NCBI GenBank assembly: GCA_021151605.1
Contig: JAGKWZ010000005.1
Location: 1-64,000 of the forward strand
Length of the DNA stretch: 64,000 bases
DNA from: Verrucomicrobiaceae bacterium
GTDB taxonomy: Bacteria; Verrucomicrobiota; Verrucomicrobiia; Verrucomicrobiales; Verrucomicrobiaceae
Direction of reading: 5' to 3'
The translations under genes and the position numbers were made by a program. Under the pieces are notes generated by a model that worked only from the letters and a program-made list of their open reading frames with translations, was not told where the DNA came from and did no database searches. Positions 18,147 through 27,859 of the stretch are shown here, piece after piece. The number at the start of each line of letters is the position of its first letter. Position 1 is the first letter of the stretch.

Positions 18147-20129
18147 TTAGGCTGCCATTACGGGTGCCATTTGGCGGCTGAAGGTTTCTGGGGCGTGAGC
18201 TGTCTTCACAGCCTTGGCCATGGATTTGCTCAAGTTGTCGAGGGAGTATGGCTTGAGCATGATGTCCACGGGTGGGCATCTGCCTTCGGAGAGTATGGTG
18301 AACTCGTCTGGGTCGATCACAAAGCCGGAACAGATGACGATAGGGGTGTCGTTGCCAGCTGCACGTAGTTGCTTGAAAGTGTCCCGCCCGCTAAGCTTGG
18401 GCATGTAGATGTCCAGCAGAAGGGCGTCGATCTTTTCTCCGCTGCGGAAGACGATATCAAGAGCCTGTTGGCCGTCTCCGGCTTCTAGCACGCGGTAGCC
18501 GAGGAAACTGAGCATGTTCACGGCGATGGATCTCACGGGAGCTTCATCATCCACGACGAGGATGGTTCCGCGCTGACCTGTCGGCAATTGAGCTAGCCGG
18601 GTGTCGTAGGCTGGGGTGGAATCATCAATGTTTTCGGGATCCTCGGTGCGTGGAAGGAAGACGCGGAACTCAGTGCCCTGCCCTTCGACACTGTCGAACT
18701 CGATCCAGCCACCATGCTCGCGGACGATGTCCTGAGCCATGCTCAGCCCTAGGCCTGTGCCACGTCCAGGATCTTTGGTGGTGAAGAAGGGCTCGAAGAT
18801 GCGATGGCGCATCTCTTCAGAAATTCCGGAGCCATTGTCACGAACGGCGATCATCACAAATTCGCAGGTGTCTCCTCCTGAAGGAGTGCGGTGCATGACG
18901 TTCTCGATGCCGATCTCGATGATGCCATTGTCGGTAGGAAGTGCATCACAGGCATTGAGGCAGAGATTTAGCACGACCTGCTCGAGCTGAGTGGCATCAG
19001 CGAGGGCGAAGGAGGCATCCATGCCGGCACGAATGCGTACCGTAACGCGGGGATCGATGCTGTGTTTGAGAAGTCCCTGAACATCTGCGAGCAGCCTTTT
19101 CAGGTTGGTGACTTTGCGGAGCTGGGCGTCAGGACTGCGGCGGGAGTAACAAAGGAGTTGTTTGACGAGTTCTGCGGCACGTTGCGTCGCATGGCCTGCA
19201 TTCTGGAGCTTGTCTCGCACATCTGGGGTGTTGCTGGCACCGGGTGAGAGTTCGGCGAGGGTGAGATTTCCGCGGATTGCGGTTAGCATGTTGTTGAAGT
19301 CATGGGCGAGACCGCCTGCAATCTGACCGATGGTGCCGAGCTTTTGGGATTCACGAAGCTGCTTCTTCAAGCCACGAACTTCACTACAGTCACGGACCAT
19401 CCAGAGACGACCAATGACTTCCCCATGATCTGTTTGCATGGGAGTAGTTCGGAGGCTGAAGACGCGATGCTCGTTGTCTGCAAGCTCAGCCTCGACTTCA
19501 TCCCGAAGATGGGGATTTGCATCGGTGGCGGAGATCCACTGCAACATACGCTCTTTTTCAACGAACCGGCTCGCGATGGCCTGCATGAGCTGCTGGACAT
19601 TGCGCCCACCGACTTCTTCTAATGGATGTCCGAGGAATTCATCCAGCTTGGCATTCGATGCGATAATGTTGCCGGAGGAATCCACGACAGCCACACCTTC
19701 GTCACTTGCGGCAAAGATACCTTGGAGAGCGGTGAAAGCTTCACGTAAGAGTCGCTCTGCATTTAGAAGCCGCTGTGCCGTCTGGCTTGCATGGGTTTCG
19801 GCGGCATTGAGGCTTTGGCGGTGCTTGGCGAAGAGCATATTAATGTCGCAGCGTAGTTTCCAGAAATCCTGGGGTAACCAGTCTGACATTTCCTTGGTCG
19901 GAGGCACGCCGCGCATAACGCTTGCCGTGGTGTTCATAATAGCGGTAGCGGGCTTCAGAGCCCAGCCACTGAGCAGGTAGCCGCCGATGAAAACGCTTGC
20001 CAAGAGCACGAAGCCCCACTGACTGAAAAACCAATCCAGCGAATTACCCATGAGCTGGGCAGCTCCAATGGCTGGAAGCCAGCCGAAGAGCATCATCGGA
20101 AACATGAGACGTAAGCGGAGCTGATTCAT
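18147..20129 (-). CDS. Hybrid sensor histidine kinase / response regulator
   Basis: A 660-residue hybrid kinase. Two membrane helices lie near the N-terminus (~10-28 and ~38-56) with almost no periplasmic loop, then a short coiled linker and a PAS domain (~130-250, [22 protein letters not shown]). The dimerisation/phosphoacceptor box is [17 protein letters not shown] with H276. The ATPase part has N box [12 protein letters not shown]431 in RDNGSGI, and [12 protein letters not shown] receiver domain is fused at the C-terminus (~521-650) with acidic residues in VVDDEAPVR and phosphoacceptor D573 in [11 protein letters not shown]. No separate regulator gene with a DNA-binding domain is adjacent, so output may pass through an Hpt or remain internal. 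Its ATG overlaps the stop of the upstream coiled-coil gene by 4 bp. Confidence 0.94.
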   Translation of the reverse strand: MNQLRLRLMFPMMLFGWLPAIGAAQLMGNSLDWFFSQWGFVLLASVFIGGYLLSGWALKPATAIMNTTASVMRGVPPTKEMSDWLPQDFWKLRCDINMLFAKHRQSLNAAETHASQTAQRLLNAERLLREAFTALQGIFAASDEGVAVVDSSGNIIASNAKLDEFLGHPLEEVGGRNVQQLMQAIASRFVEKERMLQWISATDANPHLRDEVEAELADNEHRVFSLRTTPMQTDHGEVIGRLWMVRDCSEVRGLKKQLRESQKLGTIGQIAGGLAHDFNNMLTAIRGNLTLAELSPGASNTPDVRDKLQNAGHATQRAAELVKQLLCYSRRSPDAQLRKVTNLKRLLADVQGLLKHSIDPRVTVRIRAGMDASFALADATQLEQVVLNLCLNACDALPTDNGIIEIGIENVMHRTPSGGDTCEFVMIAVRDNGSGISEEMRHRIFEPFFTTKDPGRGTGLGLSMAQDIVREHGGWIEFDSVEGQGTEFRVFLPRTEDPENIDDSTPAYDTRLAQLPTGQRGTILVVDDEAPVRSIAVNMLSFLGYRVLEAGDGQQALDIVFRSGEKIDALLLDIYMPKLSGRDTFKQLRAAGNDTPIVICSGFVIDPDEFTILSEGRCPPVDIMLKPYSLDNLSKSMAKAVKTAHAPETFSRQMAPVMAA

Positions 20130-20980
20130 ACGGGAGTAGAGTTGAGAATAACTGGGGGTTGGGAGAGTAGGTTCTGGCGATCCACTTCAGATAATGAAAT
20201 GCTGCTGCGAAAAAAGGCGGCACCTTGAGTGCCCAGCATTCTCTGCTGGGCACTTTCGAGCATGCGCTCGAATGCTTCAGGCAGATGATCGTCCAGCCAG
20301 GATTTGATGATGGGTTCGACTTCCAGCTTGGAAGGTGGTGCTGTAGCGCTTGTCTGCGTTGCCGTTAGGATACGGTTGATCTGTTCTTCGAGCCCATCTA
20401 GGCGGTCCTTTAGCGCACTGACCCCCATCACGGCTCCAAAGAGATCGTTCTTCACCTCTTCTATCTCCCCATGTAGATCCTGCCTGACTTCATCGATTCC
20501 TAGTGTAGTCTCTTCAGTTGTCTTGGTGGCCAAATGATCGACTTCAGGTATTTTTGGATCCGTATTCGTCCCGAAGCTCGCCTTGGGTGGGGAATTCAAT
20601 AGACTTGAAAACGGCGACGAAGGAAATGGTGAGCGTCTATTGAGAGGAGGTGCCTGCTTTTCGCTTTGCTGAATTACAATCCCAGCAAGCCCCTTCAGGC
20701 TTTCCAGGCGCTCAGGTTGAGCGCCTCCTAATGTTGACGGGAGTTCGGGAAGCAGGACCGTCGGAATGGCGTCAAAAGTTTCTGTTCCCCCTGTCAAAGG
20801 CAGACTAGACTCGCCAGTCGGCAACGCTGAGGCATTACAGGGAAAGGGGCTAGCAGGAATTCCGAAAGGGCTTTTCCCAAATATATCGCTTCCTGGAAGG
20901 TCCGTACCAACTTCATCCGCCAGACTTGCTGGGGAAAGCTGAAGGTCTTTTGATCCGAAGAAGGAAAAGGGCAAAGGCAT
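20126..20980 (-). CDS. Hypothetical cytoplasmic protein with coiled-coil segment, coupled to the histidine kinase
   Basis: A 284-residue protein with no signal peptide. The N-terminal 130 residues are Pro/Ser-rich and look disordered; they start MPLPFSFFGSKDLQLSPAS. Residues ~165-215 form a likely coiled coil (LHGEIEEVKNDLFGAVMG, then LKDRLDGLEEQINRIL). The region after this has a helix (PIIKSWLDDHLPEAFERML) like the C-terminal DUF2497/PopZ-type motif (IKxWLDxHLPxxVExxL) found in polar organising proteins; that resemblance is strong by eye but needs a profile search. It overlaps the kinase start by ATGA, which points to translational coupling and a shared task. Function not established. Confidence 0.75.
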   Translation of the reverse strand: MPLPFSFFGSKDLQLSPASLADEVGTDLPGSDIFGKSPFGIPASPFPCNASALPTGESSLPLTGGTETFDAIPTVLLPELPSTLGGAQPERLESLKGLAGIVIQQSEKQAPPLNRRSPFPSSPFSSLLNSPPKASFGTNTDPKIPEVDHLATKTTEETTLGIDEVRQDLHGEIEEVKNDLFGAVMGVSALKDRLDGLEEQINRILTATQTSATAPPSKLEVEPIIKSWLDDHLPEAFERMLESAQQRMLGTQGAAFFRSSISLSEVDRQNLLSQPPVILNSTPV

Positions 20981-21337
20981 TATTCAATATGGTAATTATC
21001 AATTTTGCCATAATTTCAATAATAGGTCTAGTGATAAAATCAATTTTAGTAAATTATCTTGGTTGCCTCATCGAGTCGCTGGTTTGAGCAGGTTAACTCA
21101 ATTGGCACAAAAAATGACGATTTCGACGTAGCCGTTGCTATGAAGAAGAGGTGTGCAACTCGCCGATAGGCTCATCGTCAACGAGACTACCAACTATCCG
21201 AGAGTCACGGCAGGCAGATTTTCCCTTCCTTTTTCTTGTCACTCAGAGGCCGTTAGCCTATGGAGAGATCCGTTTAGAAAGTTGAACTCCCATAGCACCC
21301 TCTTTCCTGAAGCGGCCTCACCTCACTCTTTGGAACC
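20981..21337. promoter_or_regulatory. AT-rich divergent region between the kinase operon and lptD
   Basis: 357 bp without a supported gene. The part nearest the kinase operon (about 20985-21060) is strikingly AT-rich against the surrounding ~58-60% GC, with runs such as ATTTCAATAATAGG. This is suitable for promoters or nucleoid-protein binding. No tRNA, riboswitch or long inverted repeat could be identified. Confidence 0.45.
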
Positions 21338-23764
21338 ATGATTTTCTTCCGTGTGTTTGCAGCCTTGGCATTGTCCGGCGCTCTTTTCTCTTCAAGCGCG
21401 AATGGACAAGCAATTTTGGACTCTCTCACCAGCGACCTGAATATCGAAGGATTGGAGACCACCTATGACCCAACTACCGGACTAGCACTGGCGAAGGGAG
21501 ATGTGCGTATCGTCTATGCAGATGTCGAGATCCGCTGCGGACAGGCCAGCTACAATTCGACTTCTGGCGAAGTCATCGCTCGTGAAAATGTAGTGATTTG
21601 GAAGGCTGGTGTGACCTATAAAGGGGATAATATCGTCTATAACGCCAACACTGGAGAAATCAGTGGCGATGCCGTCCGCAGTTCAATGCCCCTTGAGATT
21701 GGGAATTTATTTTACCAGACCGACAGTTTTGAGACCGAAACAAAGCTAGTCCAAAAAATCGAAGGCGGAGAAACCTTCCTTACCACCCACGACTCGGAAG
21801 ATCCCAATTTTCGTCTGCGGGCTCGTAGCCTCACCATCCAGCCTGGCGACCGCGTGACCCTTAGAGGCGTGACGGTTTTGGCAGGTGATACGCCTGTTTT
21901 CTACCTTCCTGTTCTGTCCCAACCGTTGGATCAGGAGATGGGCTATCGTTTTAACTTTGGCTCCCAGAGCCGCTGGGGAGCTTTCTTGCTCAACCAATAC
22001 TCCGTCGTTCACGGAGACCATACGCTGGGGAGATACCACCTCGATCTTCGTTCTGCTCGCGGTGTCGGCATCGGGGCAGACTTCCTCTCCATGCGTCACA
22101 AGAAGAACTGGCAGAACTTCTCTGGCTTGAAACTTTATTACCTGAACGACACTGACCCGGAAAAAAACAAATCGGGCATTACTCGTGGCCCCGTTCCCGA
22201 CAACCGCTACCGGGTGAACTTCCAGCACCGAATTTATATTCCTGGCCCCGAAAAGAGTACCTGGTATCTCGATTTTGACATTAACAAGATCAGTGATCAG
22301 CACTTCTACGAAGACTTCTTCTTCAACGACTTCCGTGAGACTCCTGAGCCTGACAATCAAGTTTCTCTCGTTCACACCTCCCCTGCCTATATTGCCACAC
22401 TGATGGCACGGTTTCAGGCAAACAACTTCTACACCGTCGGAGAAAAGCTTCCAGAACTCGCCATCGACTGGACGCGTCGTCAGCTTTGGAATACTGGCAT
22501 CTACCATCAGGGAACGGCCTCAATCGGCTATTTGAGAGAGTCGCCAAGCGACCTTAAAGAGCAAGCTTTGGCGGCCTCGCTGTCAGGACTACCCTTGAAC
22601 TCTAAAGACAGTGACGCCATCCGGTCAGTTCTTGGGCTGAGCAAAGACAGCCTTTTGGGGGCCAATGAATTTGGAGATGTTATCCGTCTCATGGACGCAG
22701 GGATGGCTGAATACACGCGCCTCCACACCTACCACGAGTTTCTTTATCCAAAAACTGTCGGTGGCTGGCTCAATCTCGTTCCCAGGCTCGGCTTTGGGGT
22801 GACTCATTACGCGGGACTGCAAAGAACCGTCGATGGCCTTCCTTCCGCGAATCGCTTTTCCAGCGAGACCAAGCCCATCTTCCATGCAGGCTTGGATGTC
22901 TCCTTTAAACTCACCAAGACCTGGGAAGACTACACAAATGAAGCTCTGGGGCTCGACGGTCTTCGCCACGTCATTCAACCTTATGTTAACTTCTCGTATC
23001 TTGACGCCAGCCAGGCTGACGGTTTCCCTGGAGTCGATCGTCTCGCTCCTACTACCCGGCCACGCCCCATTGACATTCCTCTCTACTCCGCAGTCGATGG
23101 TCTCCGTTCCTGGAATATCACGCGCGTCGGCTTGAAAAACTACCTCCAGACCAAGCGCGACTACACCTCTGAAAAAAATGGCCGTTTCTCCGCTGCCAAC
23201 GACGATCCCACCCAGACTTACACCTTTGCTGGTATGAACACCTATGTGGACCTCTTTACCAAGGATCCCGAGTTTGACCGCAGCATCTCCAATCTCTACA
23301 ACGAGCTCTTCTTCCGCCCCGTACCCTGGATCAATCTCTGGATGGACATGCAGCTTCCCGTTGTCAGCAAGACGGGTAATTTCACTGAGCTCAACCAAGG
23401 CGTGACCTTCATGCCTTCAAACTCTCTGAGCTTCACGATTGGCCAGCAGTTCATCAACGACAATCCATTCTTCCAGGACTCCAACCTCTTCTTCTCCCGT
23501 ATCTACGCGCGCATTACGGATAACTGGGGACTCTCCATGAATCACGTCTTCGAAGCTGATGACGGCACCATGGAATTCCAGAGCTACAGCATCACGCGTA
23601 ACCTCACCAGTTGGGTTGCCTCCCTCGGTGCCATGCAGCGTGACAACCGCAACGGTCAGTCCGAAATCGGTCTGCTCTTCACACTGACTCTAAAGGACTT
23701 CCCGAATCTCACCGTCCCGCTAGACATCGACCCCAATCCGTCAGGTCGCGGTGGCAATCAGTAG
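21338..23764 (+). CDS. lptD: LPS-assembly outer-membrane protein LptD-like
   Basis: An 808-residue protein with a Sec signal peptide (MIFFRVFAALALSGALFSSS, cleavage near NGQA). Residues ~30-160 are an OstA/LptA-like beta-jellyroll (GLALAKGDVRIVYADVEIRC, then SGEVIARENVVIWKAG). The remainder is a large beta barrel as in LptD, with GVTVLAGDTPVFYLPVLSQP, the LYYLNDTDPEKN region, and amphipathic strands alternating aromatic residues up to the C-terminus. LptD inserts LPS into the outer leaflet together with LptE. The disulfide cysteines of enteric LptD are not evident. Its presence indicates an asymmetric outer membrane. The gene is monocistronic in appearance, with ugd 176 bp downstream. Confidence 0.88.
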   Translation: MIFFRVFAALALSGALFSSSANGQAILDSLTSDLNIEGLETTYDPTTGLALAKGDVRIVYADVEIRCGQASYNSTSGEVIARENVVIWKAGVTYKGDNIVYNANTGEISGDAVRSSMPLEIGNLFYQTDSFETETKLVQKIEGGETFLTTHDSEDPNFRLRARSLTIQPGDRVTLRGVTVLAGDTPVFYLPVLSQPLDQEMGYRFNFGSQSRWGAFLLNQYSVVHGDHTLGRYHLDLRSARGVGIGADFLSMRHKKNWQNFSGLKLYYLNDTDPEKNKSGITRGPVPDNRYRVNFQHRIYIPGPEKSTWYLDFDINKISDQHFYEDFFFNDFRETPEPDNQVSLVHTSPAYIATLMARFQANNFYTVGEKLPELAIDWTRRQLWNTGIYHQGTASIGYLRESPSDLKEQALAASLSGLPLNSKDSDAIRSVLGLSKDSLLGANEFGDVIRLMDAGMAEYTRLHTYHEFLYPKTVGGWLNLVPRLGFGVTHYAGLQRTVDGLPSANRFSSETKPIFHAGLDVSFKLTKTWEDYTNEALGLDGLRHVIQPYVNFSYLDASQADGFPGVDRLAPTTRPRPIDIPLYSAVDGLRSWNITRVGLKNYLQTKRDYTSEKNGRFSAANDDPTQTYTFAGMNTYVDLFTKDPEFDRSISNLYNELFFRPVPWINLWMDMQLPVVSKTGNFTELNQGVTFMPSNSLSFTIGQQFINDNPFFQDSNLFFSRIYARITDNWGLSMNHVFEADDGTMEFQSYSITRNLTSWVASLGAMQRDNRNGQSEIGLLFTLTLKDFPNLTVPLDIDPNPSGRGGNQ

Positions 23765-23940
23765 CCTCTCTGGGAGGATATGAGTGTTGGGTAATGTCTT
23801 CACTCGCCTTCTTTTGAAACAGAAAAATGAATCGATAATGAACTGCCTGGAGCACCCCAAAGCGGTTCGTTTCTTCGAATATATAGATTACCGATTTAGA
23901 ATTCCTCAGTCTGGTAATACTCCCCCCTTATCTTCCAACT

Positions 23941-25257
23941 ATGAAGCTCACTATCATCGGTTCTGGTTACGTCGGCCTCACCACTGGCGCTTGTTTCGCC
24001 GAAGTCGGCCACCACGTCGTCTGCGTGGACAATGACCCCAAAAAAGTCGAAACTCTCCTCGCTGGCCAGATCCCCATTTATGAGCCAGGTCTCGAAGCCC
24101 TAGTCAAAAAAAACGTCGCAGCCCGTCGACTCCGCTTTACTACAAGCACCGAAGAAGGTGTGAACCACGGTGAAGTCCTCTTCATCGCCGTTCCTACCCC
24201 GCCCCAGCCCGATGGCAGTGTCGATCTCTCTTTCATCGAAAAGGTCGCTCGGGAGATCGCCCAGTTCCTCGAATCCTACCGCGTCATCGTCGATAAAAGC
24301 ACAGTCCCTGTGAAAACCGGCGAGCGCGTCGCCCAGACCATCCGCCGATATGGCAAGCCTGGCGTCGAGTTCGATGTCGTCAGCAATCCAGAGTTCCTCC
24401 GTGAGGGAAGTGCCGTCCCCGACCTCATGAAGCCTGACCGCATTGTCATTGGCGGTAACACCGACCGCTCCATTGCCCTCGTGCAAAAGGTCTATGAGCC
24501 CTTCGCTGCCCCAGTCCTCGTCACTGACATCAATAGCGCTGAACTCATCAAACATGCCGCCAACAGCTTCCTCGCCCTGAAAATCAGCTACGTAAATGCC
24601 CTCTCCGAAATCTGCGAGGCCAGTGGTGCAGACGTACTCAAAGTCGCCGAAGGCATCGGAGCTGATAAGCGTATCGGCCGCGAGTTCCTCAAAGCTGGCC
24701 TAGGCTATGGCGGATCATGCTTCCCCAAAGACATCGCCGCATTCATCGCCATCGCCGACCAGCTTGGCACCCCGTTTACTCTTCTGAAGGAAGTCCAGCG
24801 TATCAATCAGCACCAGCTTGATCGCTTCATCGCTTCGATTCGCGAAGCATTCTGGGTTCTTAAAGACAAAAAAATAGCCGTTTGGGGCCTCGCTTTCAAG
24901 CCAAACACCGACGACGTGCGCTCCTCTGTAGCCATTACCCTTGTAGAAAAACTTGTGGCTGAAGGTGCAATCGTCTCTGCCTACGACCCCAAGGCGATGG
25001 AGAAAGCCAAAGCCCTTCCCGTGGCCTCCAGTATCACCTTTGCTGCCAGCCCGCTCGAAGCTGCTCAGGGAGCCGAAGCCCTCATCATCGCCACGGAGTG
25101 GCCTGAGTTCACGAGTGTCGATCTCGCCGAACTGCGTGCTGCCATGTTGGCACCCATTATCTTCGATGGTCGCAACTTGATCGACCCCACAGCCGCTGCT
25201 GACTTCGGCTTCCAATATCGCGGCATTGGTCGTGGAGTGGTCGAGACACGGGCATAA
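23941..25257 (+). CDS. ugd: UDP-glucose 6-dehydrogenase
   Basis: A 438-residue UDP-sugar dehydrogenase of typical length. The N-terminal Rossmann motif is GSGYVGLTTGACFAEVGH; the conserved TVPVKTGERV loop, the SNPEFLREGSA motif and the catalytic cysteine C260 in LGYGGSCFPKDI are all present. The C-terminal domain has KKIAVWGLAFKPNTDDVRSS. The enzyme oxidises UDP-glucose to UDP-glucuronate with two NAD+, feeding capsule, exopolysaccharide or LPS-core synthesis. It lies after lptD, consistent with an envelope theme, and is followed by a stable hairpin at 25331-25362. Confidence 0.96.
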   Translation: MKLTIIGSGYVGLTTGACFAEVGHHVVCVDNDPKKVETLLAGQIPIYEPGLEALVKKNVAARRLRFTTSTEEGVNHGEVLFIAVPTPPQPDGSVDLSFIEKVAREIAQFLESYRVIVDKSTVPVKTGERVAQTIRRYGKPGVEFDVVSNPEFLREGSAVPDLMKPDRIVIGGNTDRSIALVQKVYEPFAAPVLVTDINSAELIKHAANSFLALKISYVNALSEICEASGADVLKVAEGIGADKRIGREFLKAGLGYGGSCFPKDIAAFIAIADQLGTPFTLLKEVQRINQHQLDRFIASIREAFWVLKDKKIAVWGLAFKPNTDDVRSSVAITLVEKLVAEGAIVSAYDPKAMEKAKALPVASSITFAASPLEAAQGAEALIIATEWPEFTSVDLAELRAAMLAPIIFDGRNLIDPTAAADFGFQYRGIGRGVVETRA

Positions 25258-25330
25258 TTGTCCGCCTTAATCGCACTCATACGCAGTCATCGCGATGGAT
25301 GTGGTGAGTCAAAAACGCCGTCGGTTCGTG

Positions 25331-25362
25331 GCAGGGAAAGCCTTTCCTTTCTTTCCCTGCCA
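25331..25362. terminator. Stable hairpin between convergent ugd and esterase genes
   Basis: A perfect 11-bp inverted repeat, GGCAGGGAAAG and CTTTCCCTGCC, with a 10-nt pyrimidine-rich loop. No good T tract follows on either strand, so it is a terminator-like or RNA-end-stabilising hairpin rather than a textbook terminator. It could serve both convergent genes. Confidence 0.6.
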
Positions 25363-25428
25363 GATCATTTGTATCTAAATAGAAGCGCACAAGGCACTGA
25401 AAAGAGGCCAAGATTCCCTTTTCTGAGA

Positions 25429-26574
25429 TCACTTGCCATCGATAACGATGGGCGTGGGGACTATCTCTGCCGGGATGCCGCGCAGATGAAGATCAAAAAA
25501 TTGCTTCACGCGCTCGTCCAGGATCGGGCTTCTGAAGCCGTGGCCACCGTTCGTCATTTCCTGGAGAAGTGAAGGGACTTCGGCCTTCTGAAGCGCTGCA
25601 TGGATCTCCTGCGCCTGAGCGAAGGGGACCAGCGGGTCCTTTGTCCCATGAGCGGTGAAGAAAGCAGCATCTCCCTTAGACACATGCGTCACCGGTGAGG
25701 CTTCTTTGGCGGCCGCCTCTTTCTCTTGAACGGGTCCGCCTAGCAGCAGCGCTTCGGGGTAATCATTGCCCTTTGTGCGATCCACCGTGCTCGGCTGACG
25801 GACCATGGTGAGAAAGTTCTCAGGGCCAAAGAAGTTCATCACGCAGGTGACTCTGCTGTTCTGGTCGAGATGCTCGCCCAGCGTGCCTTCGAGTTCCTTC
25901 ACATCGCCACTCGTGCCCAGGAAGGAGACGAGATGCCCGCCAGCGGAGGTGCCCCAGACGCCGATCTTCGTGGCATCGAGATTATATTCCTTGGCGTGGG
26001 CCTTGATCCAGCGGATGGCCGCCTTGCAGTCGTGGATTTGCGCAGGCCATTGAGCCTCATTCGTCAGCCGGTAGCCGATGCTGGCTCCGGCGTATTCGCC
26101 ACTCTCGACAAAGCGGCCCACATTGCCGATGCCGCCATTCTTGTCTCCACCCCGCCAGCCACCGCCGTGGATGAAAACGATGACCGGCAGTGGTTTGTCA
26201 CCCTTGTGCGCCTTCGGTAGGAAGAGGTCGAGCTTCTGGCGTGGATTGTCCGTCTCGGCGTAGGGCAAATCGCGCAGGGCCTCGACACCTGGAGGCAGAG
26301 GGCGGCCTTGAGCGCCATTCTTCGTCTGCTGCTGGCCACGATTCACCACCGCCAGATGTTCTTCTTTCGAAATGCTACCATCGTTGTTCGTATCAGCGCG
26401 GGCGAAGCCTTCGCGGAAGCGCTCGGGCAACTCCATGCGGCTGAGTTTGCCATCCTTGTTCACATCCATCACCTCGAACTGGCGCAGGCCGCGTGTGGTG
26501 GTTGGAGGTGCCGTTTGTTGCGCCAGTACGGCGGTGAATGGCAGACCTAGGGCGAGGAGGACGTGTTTGTTCAT
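25429..26574 (-). CDS. Exported alpha/beta hydrolase (carboxylesterase-like) with EF-hand pair
   Basis: From the ATG at 26574 the product has 381 residues and a signal peptide (MNKHVLLALGLPFTAVLAQQ). Residues ~30-75 hold two EF-hand calcium loops, DVNKDGKLSRME (from D37) and DTNNDGSISKEE (from D61). The C-terminal part is a BD-FAE/acetylesterase-like alpha/beta hydrolase: oxyanion motif VFIHGGGWRGGD (~124-135), nucleophile S200 in GVWGTSAGGHLVSF, an Asp in HGTKDPLVPFAQA and a final His in NGGHGFRSP. Likely substrates are acetylated polysaccharides or small esters outside the cytoplasm. Convergent with ugd. Confidence 0.9.
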   Translation of the reverse strand: MNKHVLLALGLPFTAVLAQQTAPPTTTRGLRQFEVMDVNKDGKLSRMELPERFREGFARADTNNDGSISKEEHLAVVNRGQQQTKNGAQGRPLPPGVEALRDLPYAETDNPRQKLDLFLPKAHKGDKPLPVIVFIHGGGWRGGDKNGGIGNVGRFVESGEYAGASIGYRLTNEAQWPAQIHDCKAAIRWIKAHAKEYNLDATKIGVWGTSAGGHLVSFLGTSGDVKELEGTLGEHLDQNSRVTCVMNFFGPENFLTMVRQPSTVDRTKGNDYPEALLLGGPVQEKEAAAKEASPVTHVSKGDAAFFTAHGTKDPLVPFAQAQEIHAALQKAEVPSLLQEMTNGGHGFRSPILDERVKQFFDLHLRGIPAEIVPTPIVIDGK

Positions 26575-26758
26575 GAGATGCTGACTGAAACCTGACAGGG
26601 CAGGGGAAAGTTGCATCATCCTTGCTTGGCGAATCACCTGTGGGCAAACCACTTCGCGGGTCTGCTTGTTTACCTTTTCCAAGATTGGCCAGCACACAGG
26701 CCGAACTCATCCTTTCTGATCCTTGCAAAACTTCGCCGCCTGATGTCTGTCGGCGACA

Positions 26759-27631
26759 ATGAACCAACCACTCAAGGGACAAAAGATCGGATTCGTCGGG
26801 CTCGGCAACATGGGCCGGGCGAATGCGCGCCATCTCCATGAAGCAGGAGCTACCGTCGTTGTTTGGAATCGCAGTGCTGCTCCCGCAGAGGCGGCAGTGG
26901 CCCTCGGCATGAAACGCGCTGCGACATTGCCTGAGCTGGCTCGTGAGATCGGGCCTGGCATCATTTGCATCAATCTCACCATGACTGATGTGGTCGAAAG
27001 CGTCGTCTTCGGTGAAGGCGGTTTGGTAGAGGGGCTTCATCCCGATGCCTTGGTCATCGACTTCGGAACCACGGGAGTTCCAGAGACGAAAAATTTCGCG
27101 AAACGGGTGAACTGGGTGGATGCACCAGTCTCTGGAGGGCAGGTCGGAGCTGAAGCTGCCACGCTGACGATCATGGCGGGCGGCAGTGTAGCAAATTTCC
27201 AGCGTGCCCTGCCGCTGTTTCAAGTAGTCGGCAAAAACATCACCCATCTCGGCCCCAGCGGCAGCGGTCAGGTCACGAAACTGGCCAATCAACTCATCGT
27301 CGCGCAGACGATCGATGCCGTGGCACAGGCACTGCGACTAGCGGAGCTTTCAGGCGTCGATTCCGCTTTGGTTCGCAAGGCGTTGCTGGGAGGCTTTGCG
27401 GAAAGCCGCATCCTAGATCTGCATGGTGATCGCATGGTGAAGCGTGCGTTTGAGCCTGGTGGCCGAGCCACGCTTCAGCTTAAAGACGTGCGTCTGATGT
27501 GCGAACTCGCGGATTCGGTTGGACTCGACTCACCGACACTGAAGAACTCGCGTGCTCAGTGGGAGAAGTTTGTTCATGAAAAGGGCCTCGGTGATCTAGA
27601 TCATTCAGGCTTGTTCCGGTTGTATGAGTGA
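26759..27631 (+). CDS. NAD(P)-dependent beta-hydroxyacid dehydrogenase family oxidoreductase
   Basis: A 290-residue protein of the 3-hydroxyisobutyrate dehydrogenase family. The Rossmann motif is GFVGLGNMGRANARHL; the substrate-binding segment VDAPVSGGQVGAEAATLTIM and the helix with the catalytic lysine region (GSGQVTKLANQLIVAQTID) are well conserved; the expected Lys is in VTKLANQ. Members reduce or oxidise short beta-hydroxyacids such as tartronate semialdehyde, 3-hydroxyisobutyrate or succinic semialdehyde; the specific substrate cannot be assigned. It is divergent from the esterase gene (184 bp between starts). Confidence 0.92.
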   Translation: MNQPLKGQKIGFVGLGNMGRANARHLHEAGATVVVWNRSAAPAEAAVALGMKRAATLPELAREIGPGIICINLTMTDVVESVVFGEGGLVEGLHPDALVIDFGTTGVPETKNFAKRVNWVDAPVSGGQVGAEAATLTIMAGGSVANFQRALPLFQVVGKNITHLGPSGSGQVTKLANQLIVAQTIDAVAQALRLAELSGVDSALVRKALLGGFAESRILDLHGDRMVKRAFEPGGRATLQLKDVRLMCELADSVGLDSPTLKNSRAQWEKFVHEKGLGDLDHSGLFRLYE

Positions 27632-27859
27632 GCCAAAAGGCAGGCGTGATCTCCCCAGAGAATGATCCTGCCGCAGGGCCATGGTTTCGATCTTCCAGTA
27701 ATCGATGCTGCGCCTCGGCTTCTAGCCGCCATGCACGTTCTCTAGCTCTCATGATCTACCGGCGTTCGCGCTATGCCAGCGAGGGGACCACGGAGAAACT
27801 CTCCATTGGCTTCTGCCAAATCTGAGCACAGTGAACTGACTCTGGTCACTTCTCCTCCT

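Noticed and set aside
21090..21125. Sigma-54 promoter (TTGGCAC...) upstream of lptD
   Set aside because: The -24 element is good, but the expected TTGC at -12 is absent at the right distance.
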